Source of the DNA: an uncultured Chloroflexota bacterium
GTDB lineage: Bacteria; Chloroflexota; Anaerolineae; Aggregatilineales; Phototrophicaceae
Assembly: GCA_937974245.1 (NCBI GenBank)
Contig: CALJKV010000084.1
Coordinates: 1-39,248 of the forward strand
DNA length: 39,248 nucleotides
Direction of reading: 5' to 3'
Shown here: positions 1 to 7,924 of the stretch, one piece after another
How the letters are laid out: the number at the start of each line of letters is the position of its first letter
How positions within the stretch are numbered: position 1 is the stretch's first letter
The notes under the pieces: generated by a model
What the model was told of the DNA's origin: nothing
The model's database searches: none
Seen by the model: the letters and a program-made list of their open reading frames with translations, nothing else
Made by a program: the position numbers and the translations under genes

Positions 1-164
1 ATAATCCGCCGACGAAACGCGAGATTCACCGGGGAACGGGGATCAGGAACCGCAAAGAAGCCTATGCCGCTGTGGATGCCCTGCTCGAATCGGGTGTCAT
101 CGAATCGTTGGAACGCAAGACCGGTGGACGCTCCGCCCATGTCTATCGTCTGGTGCAGGATTGA
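1..164 (+). CDS. C-terminal end of a winged-helix protein (partial)
   Basis: The frame is open from the left edge to TGA at 162-164, giving about 53 residues; the start lies outside the window. The visible part reads as helix-helix-wing: an alanine- and leucine-rich helix (AYAAVDALLESGVIES), then a basic turn (RKTGGRSAHVYRLV) that resembles the beta-wing of winged-helix domains found at the C-terminus of plasmid and phage primase/replication proteins. The codirectional primase gene that follows supports a replication role. The family cannot be fixed from so short a piece, so function is an inference. Confidence 0.55.
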   Translation, partial: NPPTKREIHRGTGIRNRKEAYAAVDALLESGVIESLERKTGGRSAHVYRLVQD

Positions 165-169
165 ATGCA

Positions 170-211
170 ACTTATGGCAGTGGTTTTGCCATAAGTCGGA
201 ACTTCTGACTT
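170..211. promoter_or_regulatory. Nested palindromes upstream of the primase
   Basis: A 10-bp perfect inverted repeat (ACTTATGGCA at 170-179, TGCCATAAGT at 187-196) with a 7-nt loop begins 6 nt after the previous stop codon. It overlaps a second, 19-nt near-palindrome at 193-211 of the form AAGTC-n-GAA-n-TTC-n-GACTT. The pair sits 50-90 nt before the primase start. It could be a terminator of the upstream gene (there is no T-run), an operator, or both. Binding by a protein is inference. Confidence 0.45.
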
Positions 212-262
212 TTGACATGTGGCATTTCCACTGCCGAAAGTTTTCGAAGGAAGGGAATTATT

Positions 263-1279
263 ATGCTGGATACACACGAACTCAAAGCGCAGATTGACTG
301 CCGCGACCTGGTCGAGCATGACCTGGGGAAACCGAAATCACGCGGCAGCAGCTACAGCACGTATAAATGTCCACTACATCATGAGACGAAAGGCTACTCG
401 CTGGTGGTGTATGCCGATCACTGGCGCTGCTTCGGGAAGTGCCAGCGCGGTGGCGATGCCATCACCTGGATGCAGGAATATCATCACCTCGCGTTTCATG
501 AGGCCTGCGAGCGGCTCACAGTGGGCGATCTACCTCAAGTGAAACAGCCACAGCGTCAGCAACCCGAATCAGCGCCGGACTCCGAACCGCCGGATGATGA
601 CTGGCAGCACGCGGCGCGTGAGGTGGCGCGTATCGCAATGGACACTCTGTGGGGCAAAGAAGGCAAACGCGCCTGGGACTACCTCGCAACTGAGCGCGGC
701 TTGACGGAGAAAACCATCGTGGATGCCGGATTGGGCTACATCCCTGGCAGTCACCGCGAGTGGAAGACTATTGCCGGGCTGAACGTGCCCTGTGGCATCG
801 TTATCCCCTGGTTTGGCGAGGGTGTGATCTGGGGCATCAAGGTGCGCCGCGCCGCTGGCGAGCCGCGTTACCAACAGGTGCGCGGTGGATGTATCAGCCG
901 GGGACTGTACCTGGGCGACGATATCCAACCTGGCTTGCCGATCCTGCTCACCGAGGGCGAGTTCGACGCCTTGATCGCCCGGCAAGTGGGCGAGGGGCTG
1001 ATCTCTGCGGCAGCGATTGGGAGTGCCGCCAACCGGCGTATCCACCCGCGCTGGTATCCGAAGTTCCTGACCGCGCCGAGTATCCTGATCCGCATGGATG
1101 CCGATCAGGCCGGGCAGGGTGCATCGGCACAAATTGCTAGACTCTCGCGGGCAGCCCGCTGTATCCAGGTGCCGCAGGGCAAGGATGTCAATGAGTTTTA
1201 TGTGACGGCGGGGCATGAGGCGGTAAGGGAGTGGGTGGAGGGAGTTTCCGGGATACAAACGCAGTATCTGCGATTTTAA
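263..1279 (+). CDS. CHC2 zinc-finger / TOPRIM primase-like protein
   Basis: This 338-residue protein looks like a compact DnaG-type primase of plasmids or phages. The N-terminal part has a CHC2-like zinc site (C36, H39, C56, C60) followed by the usual GGDAI-type helix start. The last pair is spaced CFGKC, one residue longer than the common CxxC. The C-terminal half has TOPRIM motifs: TEGEFDAL (catalytic Glu) and RMDADQAG (DxD-type acidic pair). The ATG at 263 is chosen because AAGGAAGGG lies 7-15 nt upstream; the frame is open further upstream without a good ribosome site. It is codirectional with the winged-helix fragment and convergent with modB, whose 3' end overlaps it by 92 nt. Short primases of this kind usually serve mobile replicons, so the gene hints that this edge is not ordinary chromosome. 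Confidence 0.8.
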   Translation: MLDTHELKAQIDCRDLVEHDLGKPKSRGSSYSTYKCPLHHETKGYSLVVYADHWRCFGKCQRGGDAITWMQEYHHLAFHEACERLTVGDLPQVKQPQRQQPESAPDSEPPDDDWQHAAREVARIAMDTLWGKEGKRAWDYLATERGLTEKTIVDAGLGYIPGSHREWKTIAGLNVPCGIVIPWFGEGVIWGIKVRRAAGEPRYQQVRGGCISRGLYLGDDIQPGLPILLTEGEFDALIARQVGEGLISAAAIGSAANRRIHPRWYPKFLTAPSILIRMDADQAGQGASAQIARLSRAARCIQVPQGKDVNEFYVTAGHEAVREWVEGVSGIQTQYLRF

Positions 1280-1976
1280 TTAGAGGCCCCGTAGGGAGGT
1301 GCTTGGTTCGATAAAATGGCACATTGTGGCGAATCTTCTGCGGCACCCGAAGATGGTATATTCCCAAGAGGTAAACGAAAGCGACCAGCGTCAAAATAAA
1401 CACCATCATATTGGCATCATCATACTTGCGCGTCTGCACTGCTTCATAAATTGCCAGGGGGAGTGTTTGGGTACGTCCAGGGATATTGCCTGCGATCAAC
1501 AACGTGGCGCCAAATTCCCCCATCGCACGAGCAGAACCAAGCACCAATCCGGCCAGAATGCTGCGTCTCGCCACCGGCAGAGTGATGAATTGTATAATCT
1601 GCAATCCACTGGCACCATCAACCCGTGCCGCATCCTCAATTTCGGGGTCTACTTCTTCCAGGCCTGCTCGCGCCGACTGTACCATCAGCGGGACACCTAC
1701 CATCATTGAAGCAATCGCCGCGGCCTGCCACGTAAAAAGAATATCAATGCCTAAAACGGTTTGTACGAAACTGTCTCGCCCTAAAAGCAGAAGCAGATAA
1801 TACCCCAGCACACTTGGCGGCATCACCAGCGGCAGCAGAATCAGTGTTTCCAGAAACAGTTTTCCGGGAAACCGCACTCGCGCCAGTATCCAGCCAATCA
1901 GCAGCCCAACAACGACGATCCCGAGCGTTGCGACCGCCGTCACCTGGAGAGATAACGCGAGGGGATGCCAATTCAT
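1188..1976 (-). CDS. modB: Molybdate ABC transporter permease ModB, with abnormal C-terminal extension
   Basis: Membrane permease of the ModABC molybdate importer. Residues 1-205 match the family: several hydrophobic helices and the cytoplasmic EAA-type loop around residues 146-163 (GSARAMGEFGATLLIAGNIPGRT is the ModB/CysT signature region). The start overlaps the end of modA by 4 nt (ATGA), so the two are translationally coupled. ModB proteins usually end near residue 225-230, just after the last helix (here about residues 188-208). From about residue 210 this frame instead runs through a basic, Pro-rich tail with no ModB look, and its last 92 nt are antisense to the primase gene. No modC ATPase follows. 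The simplest reading is that the operon was cut at about 1280-1345 and the frame reads into foreign DNA. It may still fold, but would need an ATPase from elsewhere. Confidence 0.85.
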   Translation of the reverse strand: MNWHPLALSLQVTAVATLGIVVVGLLIGWILARVRFPGKLFLETLILLPLVMPPSVLGYYLLLLLGRDSFVQTVLGIDILFTWQAAAIASMMVGVPLMVQSARAGLEEVDPEIEDAARVDGASGLQIIQFITLPVARRSILAGLVLGSARAMGEFGATLLIAGNIPGRTQTLPLAIYEAVQTRKYDDANMMVFILTLVAFVYLLGIYHLRVPQKIRHNVPFYRTKHLPTGPLIKIADTAFVSRKLPPPTPLPPHAPPSHKTH

Positions 1977-2737
1977 GAATCGGCCTCCGGGATAACAAAT
2001 CCAAAGTCCTTCAATATGGCAGTGCCGGATTCGCCCTTCACGAATGCAATAAACTGCCGCGCTGCAGGCTCATTCTTTGTCATGCGCACCACCCCGATCA
2101 CCTGCTCTATGGGGTTATGAGCTGTATCCGGGATCAGTACCCAGGCCCCATCGGTGCCGATACTGAGCGATAACGCAACTATCGCGACATCCACACCGTT
2201 GGTCTCCACCATCTGCAACGTTTGGCTGACGCTGTTCCCGAACACCAGTTTGTCCTGAACCCGATCCCATATACCGGCGTTTTCCAGCGCCTCGCAGGCG
2301 GCAGCGCCATAGGGAGCATGAGCCGGGTTTGCGATAGCTATTCTTTTCACGGCAGGATTTACCAGATCATTCAGGCCAGTGAGTTGAAGTAAACTGTCCG
2401 ATCGTGTCCAGATTGTGATTCTCCCCAAAGCGTAAGCAGTTACGGTATCGAGAATAATCAGGTCAGACCGGGTTAATTCATCAATATAATCCCGGCTGGC
2501 GGAGGCGAAAACATCAACCGGTGCGCCCTGTTCAATCTGTTGCGCCAGTTGGCCGGATGAGCCGAAATTAAAGGTCACGGCAATGCCGGTTTCGCTGGAA
2601 AACAGCGCGCCAATCCTCTCAAAAGCGGGGATTAAATCGGATGCGGCGGAGACAGTCAGTGCCGAAGGCGTATTCCCGTCATCCACAGATGGGGTACATG
2701 CAACCAGGAGGACAAGTAAAAGGCAAAGCCAGCGCAT
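1973..2737 (-). CDS. modA: Molybdate-binding lipoprotein ModA
   Basis: Extracytoplasmic solute-binding protein that captures molybdate (or tungstate) for ModB. The 254-residue product begins with a lipoprotein signal whose lipobox is LVAC with Cys14 as the likely lipidated residue. The mature part shows ModA hallmarks: SAASDLIPAFERIG near the start, FNFGSSGQLAQQIEQGAPVDVFASAS (the oxyanion-binding loop), and IAIANPAHAPYGAAA in the middle. It follows moaA with an 8-nt gap and overlaps modB by 4 nt, so it belongs to the same transcript. Lipid anchoring suits a cell without a free periplasmic pool, as in monoderm-like Chloroflexota. Confidence 0.92.
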   Translation of the reverse strand: MRWLCLLLVLLVACTPSVDDGNTPSALTVSAASDLIPAFERIGALFSSETGIAVTFNFGSSGQLAQQIEQGAPVDVFASASRDYIDELTRSDLIILDTVTAYALGRITIWTRSDSLLQLTGLNDLVNPAVKRIAIANPAHAPYGAAACEALENAGIWDRVQDKLVFGNSVSQTLQMVETNGVDVAIVALSLSIGTDGAWVLIPDTAHNPIEQVIGVVRMTKNEPAARQFIAFVKGESGTAILKDFGFVIPEADS

Positions 2738-2745
2738 GGTCGTTA

Positions 2746-3759
2746 TCAGCCACCGATGTGAAACATCTCGACTCTGTCGGCTTCTGCGACAACACCCGCA
2801 GCACGCTCCTCCGAGTAACGATCAGTGCGCCGCCGCCAGATATCCGCGATGGTTTCCTCTATAGCTTCATTGGAAGCCGAAGTGCGAAGTAAAGCACGCA
2901 GGTCGTGACCGCGTGACGTAAAAAGACAGGTGTATAATTTCCCATCCGCCGCCAGTCGTAAGCGATTGCAGCTGCCACAGAAGGGCTGTGAAACGGACGT
3001 GATGAATCCGACCTCCCCCAGCCCATCCGCGTAACGATAGCGGCGAACCACCTCACCTGCGGAGTTGGGGGCGAGTGGTTCAAGGGGGACATACCGGTTC
3101 AGCAACGTGATCATTTCATCTGCAGTTATAACATGGTCTTTATGCCAGCCATTAGCTGTCCCTGCGTCCATGAATTCGATAAACCGCACAATATGGCCGC
3201 GTTCACGGAAATAAAGCGCGACGTCAACCAGGGTGTGATCGTTAATGCCCCGCTGAACAACTGAATTGATTTTGATGGGGTGAAATCCGGCAGATTCAGC
3301 AACCTGAATACCTTCTAAAACCGCCTCTACCTCTGCCCGGTTGCCACTCATCCGACGGAACACGTCTGGATCAAGACTATCCAGGCTCACGTTCAGCCGA
3401 CTCAGGCCAGCTTGTTTGAGGTCATAGGCCCTCTTTGCTAGCAGCAATCCGTTGGTGGTCATCGTGACCTCATCAATCCCATCAATGGCAACCAGCCGGG
3501 TTATGAGATGCTCGATATTCTTACGAACCAGAGGTTCACCGCCTGTCAAACGTATCTTCCTCACACCTAGCTGGATTAAAACCTTTGCCACGCGCGTGAT
3601 TTCATCAAAACTCAGGAGTTCATCGGGAGGGATGAAGGGATAATTCTGCCCAAAGATGTGTGCTGGCATACAGTATGAGCAGCGAAAATTGCAGCGATCC
3701 GTCACCGAAATTCGCAAATACTCCAATGAACGCTGTTGTTGATCCATAATGGGTATCAT
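2746..3759 (-). CDS. moaA: GTP 3',8-cyclase MoaA
   Basis: Radical SAM enzyme for the first step of molybdenum cofactor synthesis, turning GTP into 3',8-cyclo-H2GTP. Near the N-terminus is the radical SAM cluster motif CNFRCSYC; the second cluster motif CGSCNRLRL lies in the C-terminal part, followed by GKLYTCL. The protein ends with GG, the conserved MoaA tail needed for activity. I place the start at 3759 (337 residues), where GGAG lies about 12 nt upstream; a start at 3819 would add 20 residues not typical of the family, and an ATG at 3747 is also possible. The gene lies between the FmdE-like gene and modA, so cofactor supply is encoded with the enzyme that uses it. The other moa/moe/mog genes are not in the window. 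Confidence 0.93.
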   Translation of the reverse strand: MIPIMDQQQRSLEYLRISVTDRCNFRCSYCMPAHIFGQNYPFIPPDELLSFDEITRVAKVLIQLGVRKIRLTGGEPLVRKNIEHLITRLVAIDGIDEVTMTTNGLLLAKRAYDLKQAGLSRLNVSLDSLDPDVFRRMSGNRAEVEAVLEGIQVAESAGFHPIKINSVVQRGINDHTLVDVALYFRERGHIVRFIEFMDAGTANGWHKDHVITADEMITLLNRYVPLEPLAPNSAGEVVRRYRYADGLGEVGFITSVSQPFCGSCNRLRLAADGKLYTCLFTSRGHDLRALLRTSASNEAIEETIADIWRRRTDRYSEERAAGVVAEADRVEMFHIGG

Positions 3760-3828
3760 GCGGGCATATTCTCCAGACTTGAGGCAGGCAGTGTAATGAA
3801 GACCCCATTCATACAGCACAACCGGCGG

Positions 3829-4455
3829 CTAACAACAACCGCCCTTGACCACAGCCATCACGTCCTGATCCGCGACATGATAGTAACTATCCCCGGCACA
3901 TGAACGGCACAATGTCAATCCCTGCCGGATGACCTCGCGTTCATTCATGATCTCTTCCCCGCATACTTCACAGTTGTTGCGAACCCCGGGTCGGCTGATG
4001 ATTTCTTTCATGGATATATTTAGCTCAATAGGCCGCCAGCATAACAAGTCTTCAGCCGGCATGACCTGGTACGCGACCAGCATCGTATGCCACCGGCTTT
4101 GCTGACCGGGGGCATAGTGTTCGGCCTTATTTCGGGATTCAGGGTGCGGCCAGACACGGATCACCGCATTTGTCCTGGTATCCACAAAGGTCGCCGCTGT
4201 TTTTCCATAATCCATTAAGCGCATCGTGCGCCTGCCAAGCCAGCACCCGGTCGCTACAGAAACACCGTCGGCGAAGCATCCATCGGTTTCAACAAAAGCA
4301 AATAAACGCTTATCGAGCTGCGGCAGATCAAGCCCGAACAAAACCGCAATCTGCATCCCGATTCGGACACCAAGTACCTGCCGGGGACACAGATGCTTAT
4401 GCAGACTTGAGGATTTCTCAAGCAGGTCAGGCAGTGGTGTTATCGTCGTTAACAT
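3829..4455 (-). CDS. FmdE-family protein with C-terminal zinc ribbon
   Basis: The 208-residue product has an FmdE-like domain at the N-terminus (HLCPRQVLGVRIG, then GCFADGVSVATGCWLGRRT and DYGKTAATFVD), named after the formylmethanofuran dehydrogenase E subunit. It ends in a four-cysteine zinc ribbon (CEVCGEEI ... CRSCAG, about residues 160-190), and the last residues are GGCC. Proteins of this build are often encoded beside molybdo- or tungsto-enzymes and may help metal or cofactor handling, but the reaction is not known, so no function is assigned. It starts inside tatA (29-nt overlap) with AAGGGG upstream, and is followed after 69 nt by moaA. Methanogenesis is not implied. Confidence 0.82.
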   Translation of the reverse strand: MLTTITPLPDLLEKSSSLHKHLCPRQVLGVRIGMQIAVLFGLDLPQLDKRLFAFVETDGCFADGVSVATGCWLGRRTMRLMDYGKTAATFVDTRTNAVIRVWPHPESRNKAEHYAPGQQSRWHTMLVAYQVMPAEDLLCWRPIELNISMKEIISRPGVRNNCEVCGEEIMNEREVIRQGLTLCRSCAGDSYYHVADQDVMAVVKGGCC

Positions 4456-4585
4456 CTTTCAGCCCCTTACGAAAACTCCGAATGCTATCACCCAGTTCGT
4501 ATCCAATCCGGCTGATACGTCCCACCCCAAACAGCAGCAGGACAATCACCAGCACGATAATCAATTCCGTTGGCCCTAGTGACAT
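4427..4585 (-). CDS. tatA: Twin-arginine translocase subunit TatA/TatE
   Basis: A 52-residue protein starting MSLGPTELI, with one N-terminal helix (IIVLVIVLLLFGVGRI), the FG hinge motif, then an amphipathic helix (ELGDSIRSFRKGLKD) and a short acidic tail: the standard TatA layout. The ATG at 4585 is preferred because GGGAGGA lies 7-8 nt upstream; an ATG at 4621 would add 12 residues before the membrane helix, unlike TatA. It sits directly after the catalytic subunit gene (63-nt gap). The two Fe-S/Mo subunits made upstream both have twin-arginine signals, so a dedicated pore subunit in the same operon fits their export. TatC is not in the window. Confidence 0.9.
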   Translation of the reverse strand: MSLGPTELIIVLVIVLLLFGVGRISRIGYELGDSIRSFRKGLKDVNDDNTTA

Positions 4586-4648
4586 GGGATAATCCTCCCG
4601 ATTCATGGGGGGAGACATCAACCTGATGATGCCTCCCCCGATACAGCC

Positions 4649-7600
4649 TTAGGCTTTCTCAACTTTAACAAACGTGTCGTAGAATACGGCGCTGCCACCG
4701 GCCAGGTCAGACAGCGTCACATTTCCCAGAACCGGATCAGCACGCATGGCAACATTGGCGTGTATTCCTTTCCCACGCCGGGGGTCACCAGCAACAACCT
4801 GTCCATCAATCGTGATGTCGCGTGCACCGCTGGCCCAGTGACCCCAGCCCAACGGGAAAGCCACCACGCCAGGGCGAATACCCTCGATTACTTTGGCTTT
4901 GCCGGTTAACGGACGCGGTGTGCCGTCCTTTAAGTCCCAGACGCCATCCGGGTTACTGGCAGACGAGACGTGAACCTCGTCGCCATCCTGAATACCGAGA
5001 CGCGCTGCATCAACACGATTCATCAGCAGGTGATTCTCGGGCATCAGCGCTAGCAACCAGTAGTCGGCAATACCGCGTGACTTCGCCATCATGATCTCTT
5101 TATAGGTAATCAGGCGTAAGTCATAGCCCGCGTCCTCGTCATTGATCGGATTTCCAAGCGCATCCAGTCCCGGCGGAATGTAGACCGTGTATCCGGCAAA
5201 TGGATTGCCCGTCATGGAGTTGATGGTTGTGGCGGTCTTTTCCTGGTAGAGATTGATCAGACGCCCATAGGGATGGCCGACTTTCACGCCTTTATAGGCC
5301 TTGCTGAACGGCTCGTAACGGCCACCGCGATTCAGCACATAGGCCACTCGCTTCCACAGGCTCTCGTCGTTGCCCAGCGACACTTGCCAGCGGGCAGGGT
5401 CAAAGACAGTAGCCGGGAGATGCCGGCGCACATTCAGGAAATGCTCAACCTCCTCATCGCTCGCTTCTGGCACAGCATCGGAACCATCTTCTTTTTCACC
5501 CCGCGCGATGTTAGCCACTTGTTTCAGATACATATCTTCAGGGCGTGTCAGCGGCATTCCTTCCCCAAAACCATCCGGCCCAAAACCAGGCAGATCCAGT
5601 CTTTCAGCAATTGCCAGGAGCAGGGCTTCCCAGCTTATTGGGATCTCCTCACCAAAGACAGTCGCAGAAGGCCAGTCGGGGATTGCTATAGCTGGATTAC
5701 GGACATTTTCAACCTTGAATGTTACTGATGGATGCGATCCTTGAAACTCCCAACGTTCCAGGAATGAAAGATCAGGAAAGATGTAATCGGCAAAAGTCGA
5801 GGTCTCGCCGACCATGATGTCCGACGTGATGATGAGCGGAATTTTGCTTGTATCCGCCAGAATATCAATCACCGTCTGCGCGGCAGGCAGCGCGAAATTG
5901 ATGGCGCTCATGTAGAACATGGCAATCTTGATCGGGTACGGATAGGCATCACCCATTGACGGGACATCTTCCTGATAAACATCGGTTGCCAGCGTGAACC
6001 AGGGACGCCGAGCCGGATACCCTTCAAAGATGGTCGTTTTCTCGTAAGCGACATTTGTGCGCAGCATATCCAGGCCGAATGCCGTGTTTTCATTTTCGAT
6101 CATGGATTCAATCTTGAACGGTTGACCGGGTTTAGCGCCTTTACGGTCATAGGTGCTGGCCTTAATCATGCCACCCGCGTAGTCAAAATTACCAATGAGC
6201 AGATTCACTACGTACCAGGCGTTGTTGTTGTAAAAACCGTTGGTATGCTGTGATGGGCCACGATGTATGTCCGCACAGGCACGGCGTCCATGCGCAGTAA
6301 ATTCCTCGGCCAACTTCGTAATGTCCGCTGCATCCACACCAGCCAGCGCGGCCCAGTCTTCGATACTGTTTTCAGAAGCCGATTCATACAGCACTTGGAG
6401 GCTGCTTTTCACGCGAATATCGCCGATGGTGGTATCAACCAGCAGATCACCCACCATCGGGGCAGCATCGGTGCTCACCGGATCAAAGGGGGTGGGTTCA
6501 CCATTTACCAGCACCACCGGCACATCCGACGTAAACCTGACGCCATCTTCGGTAACGTAGACTGTAACCTCTTTGCCCTCGGCGTTCGTTTCCGCCGTGG
6601 CCGTGACTAACCCTAGTTCACTGGCACGCACAAATTTTCCGGGCTGGCCGTCACTCTTGATTTTTACTAGCCAGGCGGTGTTGGTGTAGTTCGGTTCACC
6701 GGCTGCCGCTGCCGCCGCCTGATTTGCGATTGCCAGATAACCGGCGTTATAACGTTCGTTATCCAGCATCCAGCGGATCATAGCCAGCGCAAAGGCTGTA
6801 TCCTGGCCGGGCATGATGGGTATCCATTTCCAGGCCTTGGAAGCAACTTTCGAGAAGCGCGGGTCAATGACGGCGTAACGCATCCCCTTATCCACAACGC
6901 CATTCGTAACTGCTGGAACTCGCAGTGGCGGGCCGTAATTCGCTTCAAATAGGTTTGTGCCGACAAAAATCACAAATTCACTGTTAGCGATGTCTCCCTG
7001 CCAGTAGAACTTGTCACCACCATCGAACCCGCCGGTCGTCGCATTCCATTTAGAGCTCATCGCTTTACCGGTGAAGTATAGTGACCCCTGGCAGACGGTT
7101 GTGTGTCCGTTGGAGTTGATGGAGCCAAAGGATTCCCGCATGAAACGATGGATGAAGTCCTCGCGTCCACCCTTCATACGCCCCCAGACAAAGGCAAACT
7201 GATTGTTCTTGGGGCCGAAATCAGGGTGATCGGGGTCAATCATCGCCTCCAGATGGTCGGCGAATTCTTCTTTGAAGGATTCGACCAGGTGAGCGCGGTC
7301 TTCCGCCGTTTTAGCACCCCAGATAGCTTTTACCGCTGCGCCCATCTCCTCAAAGATATGGCTCTCGCGCAGGGCATAAACATCCTTGAAGCCTTCGACA
7401 TTGCCTTCCCCAAACAGATCGCCGCCGTTGATGATCTCATCAATCGCCTGGGTGAACGCGATGGTTTCCCACTGATTTTCACCGCGTTTGCTGCCGGGTT
7501 TGCGCTTGAGCACACTGACAATCCGGTAGGGATCGTAAGCTGTCTGAATACTTGCCTGGCCTTTCGGACAGATCGGGCCTTCTACCGTACCTGTCTCAAG

Positions 7601-7924
7601 AATTGGTGTGTCGTAAGCAATATGAGGGTGAAGTGTCCAGGGGCTATAAGGATTGCCATCAATTTTGGCCGCAATCCCATCCAGCAGCTTCACTTTGATC
7701 GCACAGCCGGTATTGCATTGCAGGCAAACCGTGTGCAGCTGATTCGCCGGGTCTGCCAGGGGGTAACTGAACTCTCCCTCAGCACCCGCCGCGCGGGCGC
7801 TGGCAATCCGGCTGAAACCCGGCAGCCCGCCCAAAAATGCCGCCGCGCTGCCAGCAACGGCACTGATTTTCACGAACTCGCGCCGTGACAGGCTACATTG
7901 TTCGGGTTGTTTGTTATTGGTCAT
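4649..7924 (-). CDS. ttrA: Tat-exported molybdopterin oxidoreductase, tetrathionate reductase TtrA-like catalytic subunit
   Basis: A 1091-residue member of the DMSO-reductase superfamily. The Tat signal has SRREFVK at residues 13-19 and ends in an Ala-rich stretch near 48. A [4Fe-4S] site follows: C67, C70, C74 and C119 (CLQCNTGC ... ICPKG). Cys278 in GHTTVCQGSLY is the likely molybdenum ligand, as in the cysteine-ligated TtrA/ArrA/PsrA branch. The C-terminal part has the cofactor-binding barrel (NHLLMNRVDAARLGIQDGD and GWGHWASG). Length and the B-C-A gene order match TtrA (about 1000 residues) better than ArrA or PsrA (about 750-850). Predicted role: reduction of tetrathionate to thiosulfate, or of a related oxyanion, outside the membrane. 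Substrate is an inference; arsenate, selenate or polysulfide remain possible. It overlaps the membrane subunit gene by 4 nt. Confidence 0.8.
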   Translation of the reverse strand: MTNNKQPEQCSLSRREFVKISAVAGSAAAFLGGLPGFSRIASARAAGAEGEFSYPLADPANQLHTVCLQCNTGCAIKVKLLDGIAAKIDGNPYSPWTLHPHIAYDTPILETGTVEGPICPKGQASIQTAYDPYRIVSVLKRKPGSKRGENQWETIAFTQAIDEIINGGDLFGEGNVEGFKDVYALRESHIFEEMGAAVKAIWGAKTAEDRAHLVESFKEEFADHLEAMIDPDHPDFGPKNNQFAFVWGRMKGGREDFIHRFMRESFGSINSNGHTTVCQGSLYFTGKAMSSKWNATTGGFDGGDKFYWQGDIANSEFVIFVGTNLFEANYGPPLRVPAVTNGVVDKGMRYAVIDPRFSKVASKAWKWIPIMPGQDTAFALAMIRWMLDNERYNAGYLAIANQAAAAAAGEPNYTNTAWLVKIKSDGQPGKFVRASELGLVTATAETNAEGKEVTVYVTEDGVRFTSDVPVVLVNGEPTPFDPVSTDAAPMVGDLLVDTTIGDIRVKSSLQVLYESASENSIEDWAALAGVDAADITKLAEEFTAHGRRACADIHRGPSQHTNGFYNNNAWYVVNLLIGNFDYAGGMIKASTYDRKGAKPGQPFKIESMIENENTAFGLDMLRTNVAYEKTTIFEGYPARRPWFTLATDVYQEDVPSMGDAYPYPIKIAMFYMSAINFALPAAQTVIDILADTSKIPLIITSDIMVGETSTFADYIFPDLSFLERWEFQGSHPSVTFKVENVRNPAIAIPDWPSATVFGEEIPISWEALLLAIAERLDLPGFGPDGFGEGMPLTRPEDMYLKQVANIARGEKEDGSDAVPEASDEEVEHFLNVRRHLPATVFDPARWQVSLGNDESLWKRVAYVLNRGGRYEPFSKAYKGVKVGHPYGRLINLYQEKTATTINSMTGNPFAGYTVYIPPGLDALGNPINDEDAGYDLRLITYKEIMMAKSRGIADYWLLALMPENHLLMNRVDAARLGIQDGDEVHVSSASNPDGVWDLKDGTPRPLTGKAKVIEGIRPGVVAFPLGWGHWASGARDITIDGQVVAGDPRRGKGIHANVAMRADPVLGNVTLSDLAGGSAVFYDTFVKVEKA

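Noticed and set aside
569..1258. 229-codon open frame antisense to the primase
   Set aside because: A shadow of the CHC2/TOPRIM gene, with no recognisable domain.
7103..7888. 261-codon open frame antisense to the ttrA-like gene
   Set aside because: It lies wholly inside the coding sequence of the recognised molybdopterin subunit, and its translation shows no family motif.
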